A stretch of DNA of 64,000 nt from Acidiphilium rubrum (GCF_900156265.1 NZ_FTNE01000019.1:1-64000), one strand, 5' to 3'; positions 9,201 through 16,372 are shown, counted from the stretch's first letter. A program made the numbers and translations. Notes: a model not told the origin generated them from the letters alone.

Positions 9201-10660
9201 ATGCCGCCCCCCTCACCCTCGCGGGATCGTTCACCGCCCCCAACGCAACCATCACCGCCGCCGCCATCGCCATCCAGGGCAGCATCGCCCTTCAGACCAC
9301 GCTCGCCCTCGGCAGCCCCGGCAGCGTGACGGAAACCGGCGCGATCACCACTCAAACCCTGACATCCGAGGGGATAATCGGCGGCAGCGTCGTGCTGACC
9401 GGCACCAACACCTTCGTCGCCCTCGGCGATTTCGCCGCCCGCAACGACATCATTCTGCTCGATACCGCGCCCCTCACCATCGCCGGCACGCTCAGCGCCG
9501 CCAGCGCGACCCTCGGCAGCGCCGGCCTTTCGATCCCCGGCGATATCGCCGTGCCGGGCACCGTTTCGCTCGCCAGCACCGGCGGCATCACCGAAACCGG
9601 CACGATCGACCCTGCCCTGCTCACCGGCAGCAGCGCCGGGCCGGCCAGCCTCACCGGCACCAACGTCATCGCCACACTCGGTGCCTTCACCGTCGCCGAT
9701 GGCGCCTTCATGCTGAACGATACCACGCCGCTCATCGTCACCGGCCCGCTCACCGCGGCCGATATCGCCCTGACCTCACCGGGCCTCGCGGTTCCAGGCA
9801 CCATCACCACGCCGGGCACCATCACCATCGCCGGCGGCGGCGTCAGTGAAACCGGCGCCATCGCCGCCAACCTGATCCAGACCACCGGCAGCCTCACCGG
9901 CGACGCCAGCCTGATCGGCACCAATCAGATCGGCACGCTCGGCAGCTTCAACGATACGGGCCATTATCTCTCCCTGAACGATGCCAGGGCGCTCACCCTG
10001 ATCGGCCCGGTCACCGCCCGCGCCATCACCATCGCCGCCGCCGGCCAACTCGTGCTCGATGGTACCGCGGGCGGCGGCCTGTTCATCCAGGGCCAGGGCC
10101 TCGCCACGCCGATCGCGCCCGACGTGCAGCCCCGCGCCGGCATCGATTCAGTGCTCAGCGTCACCAACGGCGGAGCCCAGCAATTGCTGCAAACCGGGGC
10201 CTTCACCATCGATACCGGCCCGGTCGCGCAGGCCGCCGGCCTCGCCAACCAGCCCAACGGGGTGTTCATGCTGCTGCCCTCGACCGGCAGCGCCACCTTC
10301 GCCGACCTGCTCGCGCCCAACACCACCCTGGTCATCAACCTCGGCGGCGGCATGGCCAGCGGCCAGATGGCGCTCCACTTCCTTGTCGTCGCCGGCAGCG
10401 CGGCCGGACAGACCAATTTCGACGGCTCGCTCGGCAATCTGTCCGGGCAGGCCGCCGCACACAACGGCGTCGTGGTCCCGGTGCCCGGCACCAACTACCG
10501 CTTCAACGCTTGCATCATCGGCTCGATCAATTGCACCGTTCTGCCGATCCTGAACCTGCCCGAAGCCAGCCCGATCCAGGACTACGACCTGGCCCCGACA
10601 CGACGCCGCCGCCTTGACCGCGACGTCCGCCTGCCCGGCGTCGCCGCAAAGGACTACTGA
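3224..10660 (+). CDS. TpsA filamentous haemagglutinin-type exoprotein, repeat-rich beta-helix
   Basis: This is a 2478-residue secreted or surface-anchored exoprotein, the cargo of the upstream TpsB. The N-terminus has a signal peptide after RRRRLLLASTALSAALVA. A TPS secretion domain follows at about residues 40-270, with family hallmarks INWQSFNVG, NRVISNNPSIIAGRI and LMNQSGVVFTPGSQVN. From about residue 615 to 2265 come roughly 18 degenerate units of 65-130 residues carrying a NxIxTLGxF ... LxDxxPLTIAGP ... ITETGxI pattern, typical of right-handed beta-helix coils. No toxin, protease or RGD-type domain is visible. The C-terminus is FNACIIGSINCTVLP followed by a charged tail; Cys2430 and Cys2437 are the only cysteines, recalling the C-terminal Cys pair used to anchor HMW1-type adhesins. 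The stop lies 2 bp before the next ATG. Adhesion or biofilm is the likely role. Confidence 0.88.
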   Translation: MIDHTGDLHSARRRRLLLASTALSAALVASGPVRANPPALPANTTPQGGQVVGGQASIAQAPGSVTITQSSARTAINWQSFNVGSAAKVTFKQPNAQAIALNRVISNNPSIIAGRIDANGQIVLMNQSGVVFTPGSQVNAESLVVSTAGISAKSFMAGHMVFDAPPKPGARIVNDGTITMKQAGLAAFVAPQVINRGTITATLGHVILAGASTFTLDISGDGLVSIDVTQAVRKVDLGGRVVDALVTNQGLIVANGGTVTLTAQAVDGVIQHLLDVRGVVQADSVGQSKGAITIAGIGGDLQVAGSLLARGTQPGSGGGTIAVDATGAVKLASTAMIDASGQSGGGIVALGTDAARAVAGTADRTAPKAQRVSIAPGAVVRADATQAGTGGTITVLSAQRSDQNGALSAQGVDAGGRIETSSDGVISLSGTETVFSAHGHDGTILLDPATLVIGNGPTAAGTTVLGGVTTIGTDSNTISYVDPASLAALTGTVVLTATSALSVQSAIAMADTSPVTLASGGSLVISSPVQVGGSLEIDAAGTLSIGAAVSATNITMLDPGSHGTIEIDNIVTAGTLLAMLSGGGITEASGGYVVAPTLTSAGGTVGGDVLLNDAPAVLAKNAIGTLGAFAATGTISISDRAVLDILDTPLTIAGPVNARDASFAAGGITIDGAVSTTGTLALDSYGVLGTNGSITQSALGVITAGTLSGAAGDVTLNNAANSITVLENFAAGRGLALDDSASALLIGAGVGAGSATINAAGITIGAPLTISPGLGFGALTLGSTGGISETGNGGINAGVLSSAGTITGGAVNLGGGNNIGELGGFTAASAFTLADTAPITIAGALQATAATLVSDRIFIDQPISVSGVLALAGSAGVDQTSNGTITAGTLTSGGITIGGIDLLLGGTANTIATLGAFATTDDVILNDSGSPLSIAGSFTAPNASITAQAMLFTGAATIAGQLVLASTGTIAEANTATLTAGTLTSLDNTIGGDVVLGSSFNQIGTIAALGVGGSLVVNDAAPLSITGPVRAGGITLIDAGGLTLAGSLTVGTGHAINLVAGTITDANATLSAPSGTIALAPFTPGTPLDFGGTTDGGLAIAPSFATAVAGSGAQDIVLGRVLLPGVTYGADTILTEGALPSFAATITIDAGNTITNTADLRAQAMTLAGGSIVNDGTLDATALALSGTGFNGTGVVIAPTLAGSFSQAAVFDDASNAIGLISGLTAGSGSLLLLDGATPTIGGTIAVASGADLTVAANQIALGSGGAFSVPQGTITFEPLVAGTPIALGGTGAGTLDIGASLLAAITPGAAVLEIGNSLSGPLDVAAALSLTIPDIVLHGNGVAVNASLAAADTLDLESTGSISQTAPISATRLIGAANGTVLLTASNSIGMLGGFTDPNGNFDLTDSGTLVVAGPLSAANAALIAGDLAIPGAITTGSLALTATSTIAGTGTLTAQTLTGTAADLSLTGPNQIVTLGALAITGDALFNDATALTIAGPVSATMLALGDSGAITETGSITAKTLASYNTIGGNAALTGTNSIATLGSFADAAAITLDDNGPLSIAGPLSAASATLNTGALTEPGSITAGSLSADISGSLALTGTNSIATLGSIIAAGNATITDDSAVMLDGTFTAPNATITAPGIGINGGIQTGLLSLASTGSITGAGPISAATLTGSAGPLVSLTGANAIANLGPFTGTGSMAFNDTVALLITGSLTAPAGLALGDAASITATGGITTGTLTSIGTIGGAARLAGLNTIATLGDFAAAGTLSLADQTNVIIAGAVAAADATLTTPGSITETGSLATGSLTGSAGALELTGTNTIATLGALSIANALLLQDATPLTIAGPVAAGTLALGDTGAITEPGSINAATLASLGTIGGSVALTGTNTIATLGSFSAGNTVALDDTAPLTIAGPFTAPDATIAAAGLTVPGTITTDTLALLSAGAITATGPIDSATLRGRAGGTLALTGANQIGTIASFTATGDATINDAAPLTLAGSFTAPNATITAAAIAIQGSIALQTTLALGSPGSVTETGAITTQTLTSEGIIGGSVVLTGTNTFVALGDFAARNDIILLDTAPLTIAGTLSAASATLGSAGLSIPGDIAVPGTVSLASTGGITETGTIDPALLTGSSAGPASLTGTNVIATLGAFTVADGAFMLNDTTPLIVTGPLTAADIALTSPGLAVPGTITTPGTITIAGGGVSETGAIAANLIQTTGSLTGDASLIGTNQIGTLGSFNDTGHYLSLNDARALTLIGPVTARAITIAAAGQLVLDGTAGGGLFIQGQGLATPIAPDVQPRAGIDSVLSVTNGGAQQLLQTGAFTIDTGPVAQAAGLANQPNGVFMLLPSTGSATFADLLAPNTTLVINLGGGMASGQMALHFLVVAGSAAGQTNFDGSLGNLSGQAAAHNGVVVPVPGTNYRFNACIIGSINCTVLPILNLPEASPIQDYDLAPTRRRRLDRDVRLPGVAAKDY
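5080..10005 (+). repeat. Degenerate in-gene repeats coding beta-helix units
   Basis: Within tpsA the coding sequence cycles through a unit whose best-conserved DNA is close to ACCGGCACCAACACCATCGC followed by CACACTCGGC. Near-identical copies lie around 7833, 8030, 8683, 8886 and 9653; more diverged copies reach back to about 5080. I count about 18 protein-level units (NxI-xLG box). Spacing in the 3' half is about 195-260 bp. The 3' copies are clearly more alike than the 5' ones, which suggests recent duplication or gene conversion there. Confidence 0.75.
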
Positions 10661-10662
10661 CC

Positions 10663-13600
10663 ATGCCACGCGCCACCGGCATCACCCCGACCAGACCCGG
10701 TGATGAGACTTCGTCAAGCAAGGCAAGGGGCTCCGCCCCTAGACCCCGCCAAAGGCGGAGCCTTTGGAATCCACTAGTTTTAGGATTGGGGAGGGCGGGC
10801 ACGGGATTGGTCGCGGCGATCGTCGCGACGCCCTTCCCAATCCTAAAACTAACGGGTTCTAAGGGCTCCGCCCTTAGTGGGGGTCCAGGGGGCAAAGCCC
10901 CCTGGCCTTGCTTGACCCGAATCCCATCACCACGCGCGATCGGCGTCATCGCCGTGCTGGGTCTGGCGCTGGGCCTTGCCGGTTGTGCGCGGCCGCCGTC
11001 GAGTGCTTATCAGGCGGCGGGCAATGTTGGGGCGGGGCTGACCGGCCCGCAGTATGCCCTGGGCCACAACAGCAGTGGTGAGGCGTGTACGGCCAGCCGC
11101 GCGAAGGGTGGCGCGCTGGTCTATTGCGGCGGTTGGCAGCATCCGAGTGCGCGGGTGGTATCGGGTCCGGCGACGAATGCCGCGGGGCTGGTTGCGCTGG
11201 CGACGTCCGGTTCGTGGCGTGGCGGGCTGGAGGAGCGGTACGTGTGCGCGGCACCGCGCCCGACGACCGTGTTGGGGCGTTATCCGGGCGAGGTTTTGTT
11301 GTGCACGCAGCGCATCGGCGGTTGGCCGCATGTCGCGCTCGCGGCATTGATCGATGGCCATGCCTGGCTGGCCGATGGTGTGCAGCCGGCGTTTCCGGTG
11401 ATGCAGCGCGCAATCGGGCTGGTGAGCGGCGTGGCCACGCCCTCGACGGTGCGGGACGTTTCGGTCGCGACGTCGGACCGGCTGCTGGCGAACCGTCTCG
11501 CGGCGGCGGCGTTCAGTTCGGGCGATATCGGCCAGTACGACGCGTTGATGCAGGTCGGCAACAATGCCAACCAGGCCGAGGATTATGCGGCGGCGGTCAC
11601 CGCATACCGCGCCGCGCTTGCGTTGCAGCAGAAGAGTCTCGGCCCGGACAACCCGAACACCGTGTCGCCGATGGTCGATCTGGCGCTGAATTTGTCGGAT
11701 GAGGGGCGGTATCGCCAGGCGGATGCGCAATTTGCCCAGGCGCGGGTTCTGGCACCGCACGCGGCGGATGCCACGGCGCTGCCGCGGCTGCTGCATTATC
11801 GCGGGCTCGATGCGTTGAACCGCGGCGAGTACCGCCGGGCGATGGTGCTGCTGGCCCGGGCGGAACAGGGTTATGCCGCGCTGTTGCCGGCGGCGGTGTT
11901 GCAGCCGCACGCGCTGGTGACCGCCGATGAGTCGAGTTTCGGCGTCGCGGCAAATGGCGGCACGGCGCAGATCCTGACCGCGCAGACCACGCTGCTCAGC
12001 CCGGTCAGCCAGCAGGCGCTGCTCGGCGTGATCGAGACGCTGCGCTATTATGGCGTGGTGTTGGCCGATCTCGGTCATCCGCACGCGGCGGCGGCGAAGC
12101 TGCGCCTGTCTTCGATGATCGCGGCAGCGAATGGCATAGGCGCGCCGATCCTGCAGGCGCGGCTCGACCGGACGGCCGCCACGATCGACAGCGACACGGG
12201 CAATACCAGTGCCGCGGTGGGTCAATTGGCCAACGCCGCGCGCCAGTTCGCCCAGGCGCTGCCGGGCTCGCGCCCGGTCGCTGATACCGCGCTGCTTCAG
12301 GGCGCGGTGCTGATGCGCGCGGGCAATGCCGATGAAGCGGTCACCGCGTGCCGCGCCGGCGTCACGTTGCTGAACCGGTTGCGGCTCGGCACCTCGGCGC
12401 GGCTGATCGCGCCGTGCCTGTCAGCGCTCGATCGTGTGGCTCTGACCCGGCCGGGCGCGGCGCAGGCGCTGTATGGCGAAATGTTCGCCATGGCCGAACT
12501 CGCCCAGGGCAGCACGACCAGCCAAGAGATTGCGGAATCTTCGGCGCGCCTGGCGGCGGATGCCCACAACCCGAAGGTCGCCGCCGCGATCAGAGCGCAT
12601 CAGGACGCGGTGGTGGCACTCGCCCGGCTATACCGCACGCGCGATGATCTGGTGCACGGCCGTGGCGGCGCGGCGCCGGCGGCCAAGCCCGGCAGCCCAT
12701 TGGCGATCACCGCGCTCGACGCCAAAATCGCCGCCGCCACCAGGCAACTGGCCGATGCGGACGAAGCGGTGCAGGCGGCAGCGCCGAATTTCGGCCAGCT
12801 GGTGCAGGAATCGGTGCCCGCCACCGCGGTGATGCAGCAGTTGCGCCCGAACGAGGCGTTCCTCGACATCATGCTCGCGCCGCATCATGCGTGGCTGTTC
12901 ATGCTGCAGAACGGCCGGATCGCGGTGGCCCGGACCGGCGTGGGTGAGGCACCGATGACCAAACTGGTCGAGGCGGTGCGCCACAGCATCGAGCCGACCC
13001 AATCCGGTCTACCGCCGTTCGCGATGGACGATGCCGCGGCGATCTATCAGGCGACCATCGCCCCGTTCAAGACTGACCTCACGCATACCGTCGCGATGGT
13101 GGTGGCGCCGTCCGGCCCGCTGTTGTCGCTGCCCTTCGCCCTGCTGCCGACCGGCCCCGCCATGACCGCTGGCCCGGCCACCACCTCGGGCGGCAACCTG
13201 GGCATGACACCGTGGCTGATCCGCAAAATGACCCTGGTCTATGTGCCGGCGGCGGCGAATTTCGTTTCGCTGCGCGCGGTGCAGGGCAATTCCCGCGCCA
13301 CGCGCCCCTGGTTCGGCTTCGGCGATTTCAAACCAGTCACGCCAACCCAGGCCGAGGCCAGTTTCTCCGGCGGGGCGTGCGGCCAAAGCGCGCAGTTGTT
13401 CGCCGGTCTGCCGCCGCTGCCCTATGCCAAACTCGAACTCGCCGCCGCCCAGGCGATTTTCCACGCCCCGGCCAGCGATGAATTGCTCGGCGCGCAGTTC
13501 ACGGTGCCCGCCGTCGAACACGCAGATCTGGCCGACTACCGGATCCTGCATTTCGCCACCCATGCGCTGCTGCCCTCGGAACTACCCTGCACGCAGGAAC

Positions 13601-14076
13601 CCGCGATCGTGACCTCTGCACCACCTGATGCGAAATCCGCCGCGCGGGCGATGCTGACGACCTCGGACATCACCAACCTGCATCTCAACGCCAATCTGGT
13701 CATCCTGTCGGCCTGCAACACCGGCGGCAGCAACGGCCGGGCCGGTGGCGAGGCGCTGTCCGGCCTCGCGCGCTCGTTCTTTTTCGCCGGCGCCCGCGCG
13801 CTGATGGTGACGCAATGGGCGGTGAACGATCAGGTCAGCTCCTATCTGGTGGCGACCACGCTCGAACACGTCGCCGCCGCTGACGATGGCGGTGCCGCAT
13901 CCAGCCTGCGCAGCGCGCAGCTTGCCCTGATCGACAGCGCCGGGTCGGGCGGCGTGCCGGCCAGCGTCGCCGATCCGTTCTACTGGGCGCCGTTCGTGGT
14001 GATCGGCGATGGCGGACGGCCGGCGCCGAACCTGGCCAATTACCGGGCGGTCGGTCAAGCGAAACGGTCCTTCTGA
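10663..14076 (+). CDS. TPR/CHAT-domain protease-like lipoprotein
   Basis: The protein has 1137 residues if read from the ATG at 10663, which lies 2 bp after the tpsA stop. The C-terminal third is a CHAT domain (caspase-like, clan CD cysteine peptidase) with the expected dyad: His967 in LHFATHA and Cys1018 in LSACNTG, followed by GLARSFFFAGARALMVTQW. The middle, about residues 290-420, carries TPR-like helices (AAVTAYRAALALQQKSLGPDNP). A lipobox (LGLAGC) lies at about residues 103-108, far too deep for a normal signal peptide, because an element at 10699-10931 is inserted in frame just behind the start. A TTG at 10912 would restore a 25-residue lipoprotein signal (TRIPSPRAIGVIAVLGLALG up to the Cys). 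CHAT proteins next to TPS exoproteins are seen in other bacteria; processing of TpsA is one possible role. Confidence 0.8.
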   Translation: MPRATGITPTRPGDETSSSKARGSAPRPRQRRSLWNPLVLGLGRAGTGLVAAIVATPFPILKLTGSKGSALSGGPGGKAPWPCLTRIPSPRAIGVIAVLGLALGLAGCARPPSSAYQAAGNVGAGLTGPQYALGHNSSGEACTASRAKGGALVYCGGWQHPSARVVSGPATNAAGLVALATSGSWRGGLEERYVCAAPRPTTVLGRYPGEVLLCTQRIGGWPHVALAALIDGHAWLADGVQPAFPVMQRAIGLVSGVATPSTVRDVSVATSDRLLANRLAAAAFSSGDIGQYDALMQVGNNANQAEDYAAAVTAYRAALALQQKSLGPDNPNTVSPMVDLALNLSDEGRYRQADAQFAQARVLAPHAADATALPRLLHYRGLDALNRGEYRRAMVLLARAEQGYAALLPAAVLQPHALVTADESSFGVAANGGTAQILTAQTTLLSPVSQQALLGVIETLRYYGVVLADLGHPHAAAAKLRLSSMIAAANGIGAPILQARLDRTAATIDSDTGNTSAAVGQLANAARQFAQALPGSRPVADTALLQGAVLMRAGNADEAVTACRAGVTLLNRLRLGTSARLIAPCLSALDRVALTRPGAAQALYGEMFAMAELAQGSTTSQEIAESSARLAADAHNPKVAAAIRAHQDAVVALARLYRTRDDLVHGRGGAAPAAKPGSPLAITALDAKIAAATRQLADADEAVQAAAPNFGQLVQESVPATAVMQQLRPNEAFLDIMLAPHHAWLFMLQNGRIAVARTGVGEAPMTKLVEAVRHSIEPTQSGLPPFAMDDAAAIYQATIAPFKTDLTHTVAMVVAPSGPLLSLPFALLPTGPAMTAGPATTSGGNLGMTPWLIRKMTLVYVPAAANFVSLRAVQGNSRATRPWFGFGDFKPVTPTQAEASFSGGACGQSAQLFAGLPPLPYAKLELAAAQAIFHAPASDELLGAQFTVPAVEHADLADYRILHFATHALLPSELPCTQEPAIVTSAPPDAKSAARAMLTTSDITNLHLNANLVILSACNTGGSNGRAGGEALSGLARSFFFAGARALMVTQWAVNDQVSSYLVATTLEHVAAADDGGAASSLRSAQLALIDSAGSGGVPASVADPFYWAPFVVIGDGGRPAPNLANYRAVGQAKRSF
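10699..10931. mobile_element. Palindromic MITE-like element inserted in frame in the CHAT gene
   Basis: The outer 95 bp on each side are imperfect inverted repeats. The left arm begins GGTGATGAGACTTCGTCAAG and the right arm, read in reverse complement, begins GGTGATGGGATTCGGGTCAA. Both continue through AAGCAAGG, a GGGGC..GCCCC inner hairpin, GGCGGAGCC/GGGCGGAGCCC, and TAGTTTTAGGATTGGG. The sequence CCACGCGC is found at 10666 and again at 10930, exactly 264 bp (88 codons) apart. Removing that interval would join the ATG directly to an ideal lipoprotein signal peptide. The element contains no stop codon in the gene's frame and codes for no recognisable protein by itself. Confidence 0.75.
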
Positions 14077-14077
14077 G

Positions 14078-15811
14078 ATGGCCGGTGACGATCCGGCCAC
14101 GCTCGGTAAATACGATGTGGTCCGCCCTTTGGGCCGTGGCGCGATGGGCGTGGTGTTCGAGGGGTTCGACCCGATCATCACCCGGCGCGTCGCGATCAAG
14201 ACGGTCCGGCTCGACCGCATCGATGAGACCGAGGGAGCAGAGGATCTGCTGCGCTTCAAGCGCGAGGCCCAGGCCGCCGGTCGGCTGACTCACCCCAACA
14301 TCGTCGGCGTCTACGATTACGGCGAAACCGATGCACTCGCCTACATCGTGATGGAATTCGTCGAAGGCGACACGCTGAAGTTCCTGCTCGATCGCGGCGA
14401 TCGCTTCACCCCGGCCGATGCCGTGGCGATGATGGAATCACTGCTTGCCGGCATCGCCTACAGCCATGACAATGGCGTGATCCATCGCGATATCAAACCC
14501 GCCAATGTCATGATCACGCGCGATGGGCGGGTGAAACTGGCCGATTTCGGGGTTGCACGGATCGAAAGCTCTAGCCTGACCCAGGCGGGCACCATGATCG
14601 GCACGCCGTCGTATATGTCGCCCGAACAATTCATGGGTCAGACCATCGATTCGCGGACCGACATCTATTCCGCCGGCGTGCTGCTGTATCAACTGTTGAC
14701 CGGCGAAAAACCGTTCGAAGGCTCGGTCACCGCGATCATGCACAAGGTGCTGAACACCGAGCCGCCGCCGCCCTCCGCGCTGTCGGTTTCGGTGGCCCCC
14801 GCGCTCGATGCGGTGGTGCGCCGCGCGATGGCGAAACGGCCGGAGGACCGCTTTGCCGGCGCCCGCGATTTCGCCCAGGCCCTGCGCGATGCCACCGCCA
14901 CGGCCGATGATGCCGATGCCACCATGATCGCGACACCCGCCCGCCCGACGATGCGCGTTGCGGACGAACCGGCAGTTCGCCCGCGCCGCACCGGGCTGAT
15001 CGCGGGCATTGCCGGTGCTGCGTTGATTGCGGCAGGCATCGCCGCCTTCATGGTAACGCGCCATCCCGCGCCGCACGCGGCAGCGCCGCCGAAAACAGCC
15101 GCAGTCGCCCGCCCGGTCGCGCCGGCACCGCAGCCGAGCCTCGCGACGCTGCGCCACAAACTCGCCGCCGCAGTGGCCCCGATTTCCTGTACTCTGCTGC
15201 ACGGCACCATCAGCCCCGGTGGCGCGGCGCTAACCGGCATCGTCGGCACCGGCGAACAGCAGGCGCTCAACACCGCCGCAACCAGCGCCATCCCCCCCCT
15301 GCCCGTCACCCTCGCGCTGGAACCCTTCACCGGCCCCTATTGCGGCGTGCTCGATGCGGTACGCGCGGACGCCCCGCCGTTCGCGGCCGACCCCGATCGC
15401 CTGCGCCTGCGCCTTGCGCACCACGCCACCCGCCTGGTCGCCGGCCAGCATATCGTGGTCGATCTCACCCTGCCTGACTTCGCTGGCTACGCCGAGGTCG
15501 ATTACATCTCGAGCAGCGGTGCGATCTATCGCCTCTACCCCAGCCCCGCGCTGCCCGCGGCTCTGCTCCCGGCCTCCGATCATCTGGTGCTCGGCAAATC
15601 CGCCGCCGCAAGCTGGGCGGTTGCTAAGCCCTTCGGCCGCGACATGATCCTCGCCATCGCAAGCTCCGCGCCGATCAACACCATGCCGAAATCGTTATCG
15701 GGTGATATGAAGGCCTTCCTACCCGCGCTCAAGGCCACGCTGGCAAAGTTGCAGGCGCAGGGTGCCACCATCCGCACCGCCGCGATCGTGCTAGATACCG
15801 TCCCCCAGTAG
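14078..15811 (+). CDS. Hanks-type Ser/Thr protein kinase with C-terminal DUF4384-like domain
   Basis: This is a 577-residue membrane-anchored kinase; the ATG at 14078 sits 1 bp after the CHAT gene stop. All kinase landmarks are present: Gly loop GRGAMGVVF (residues 19-27), Lys41 in VAIK, catalytic HRDIKPAN with Asp138, DFG with Asp156, and SPEQ as the APE motif. The kinase core ends near residue 275. One transmembrane helix (LIAGIAGAALIAAGIAAFMV, about 307-326) leads into an Ala/Pro linker and a periplasmic domain. There, residues of about 450-540 (VDLTLPDFAGYAEVDYISSS, then IYRLYPS) resemble DUF4384. This layout would let a periplasmic domain control a cytoplasmic kinase. As last gene of the TPS run it is probably co-transcribed, and its 3' end overlaps the convergent gene by 21 bp. 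Substrates are unknown. Confidence 0.87.
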   Translation: MAGDDPATLGKYDVVRPLGRGAMGVVFEGFDPIITRRVAIKTVRLDRIDETEGAEDLLRFKREAQAAGRLTHPNIVGVYDYGETDALAYIVMEFVEGDTLKFLLDRGDRFTPADAVAMMESLLAGIAYSHDNGVIHRDIKPANVMITRDGRVKLADFGVARIESSSLTQAGTMIGTPSYMSPEQFMGQTIDSRTDIYSAGVLLYQLLTGEKPFEGSVTAIMHKVLNTEPPPPSALSVSVAPALDAVVRRAMAKRPEDRFAGARDFAQALRDATATADDADATMIATPARPTMRVADEPAVRPRRTGLIAGIAGAALIAAGIAAFMVTRHPAPHAAAPPKTAAVARPVAPAPQPSLATLRHKLAAAVAPISCTLLHGTISPGGAALTGIVGTGEQQALNTAATSAIPPLPVTLALEPFTGPYCGVLDAVRADAPPFAADPDRLRLRLAHHATRLVAGQHIVVDLTLPDFAGYAEVDYISSSGAIYRLYPSPALPAALLPASDHLVLGKSAAASWAVAKPFGRDMILAIASSAPINTMPKSLSGDMKAFLPALKATLAKLQAQGATIRTAAIVLDTVPQ

Positions 15812-16372
15812 CCGGCGCGCCGCCAGCGCCACGCAACGCTCGAACGCCACCAGCGAATCGAACGCCAGTTCCTCGCCCAGGTGCGGCAGCACCACCGGGC
15901 AGGACCCGCCAAACTCCACGGCGCCCACCACCATCAGATTATCCGCGAGCCCGAAGCTCTCGTGCATCAGCCCCGCGACATCATCGGCGATCCTCCCCGC
16001 CTGCGCCCGGCTGCGCGCGGCGAACGGCACCGCGCTGTTGGAATACCCGAACACTGGCTTGCCGTGCCCGAAAAACCAGCCCACTTCAACCAGCGTGCCG
16101 GCGTCAGCCGAGGCGCCGCGAAACGGCGTGAGGTTCGCGATGATGATGTCGCTCGCCTCCATCATCGCCACATCCTTGCGAAAAATCGCGCGCCACGCCT
16201 GATCTTCGCTCATCGCCGCCGTGCTCGCATCATCGAGCGGTGCGAGCCCGACAATGCCATAGCGCGCCGCGATCGCGATTTTCCGCGCCGCCTGCGCGGC
16301 CGCATCCGGCAGGAACACATCGGGTCCCGCCAGATACGCCGTGATCGCCCGATCAGAAGGCAGCGTCTTCAA
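15791..16372 (-). CDS. Nucleoside 2-deoxyribosyltransferase
   Basis: A 193-residue cytoplasmic enzyme of the family that moves the deoxyribose moiety between nucleobases in nucleotide salvage, or hydrolyses deoxynucleoside monophosphates. The N-terminal signature YLAGPDVF is clear, followed by a Rossmann-like core containing EASDIIIANLTPFRGASADAGTLVEVGW in overlapping pieces; the Asp and the Glu of GTLVEVG are the expected catalytic and substrate-binding positions. Its start overlaps the 3' end of the upstream acyl-CoA dehydrogenase gene by 20 bp, suggesting co-transcription. Its own 3' end overlaps the convergent kinase gene by 21 bp, leaving no room for a dedicated terminator. Family assignment is firm; the exact substrate (nucleoside or monophosphate) is not decided. 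Confidence 0.85.
   Translation of the reverse strand: MKTLPSDRAITAYLAGPDVFLPDAAAQAARKIAIAARYGIVGLAPLDDASTAAMSEDQAWRAIFRKDVAMMEASDIIIANLTPFRGASADAGTLVEVGWFFGHGKPVFGYSNSAVPFAARSRAQAGRIADDVAGLMHESFGLADNLMVVGAVEFGGSCPVVLPHLGEELAFDSLVAFERCVALAARRLLGDGI

Noticed and set aside
5080-10005. Possible CRISPR array suggested by regular repetition
   Set aside because: The repeats are long, degenerate, in frame and coding. There are no unique spacers of constant length and no cas genes.
10927-12225. Arg-rich open frame of 432 codons on the minus strand
   Set aside because: It is antisense to the TPR part of the CHAT gene and shows no domain or start signal.
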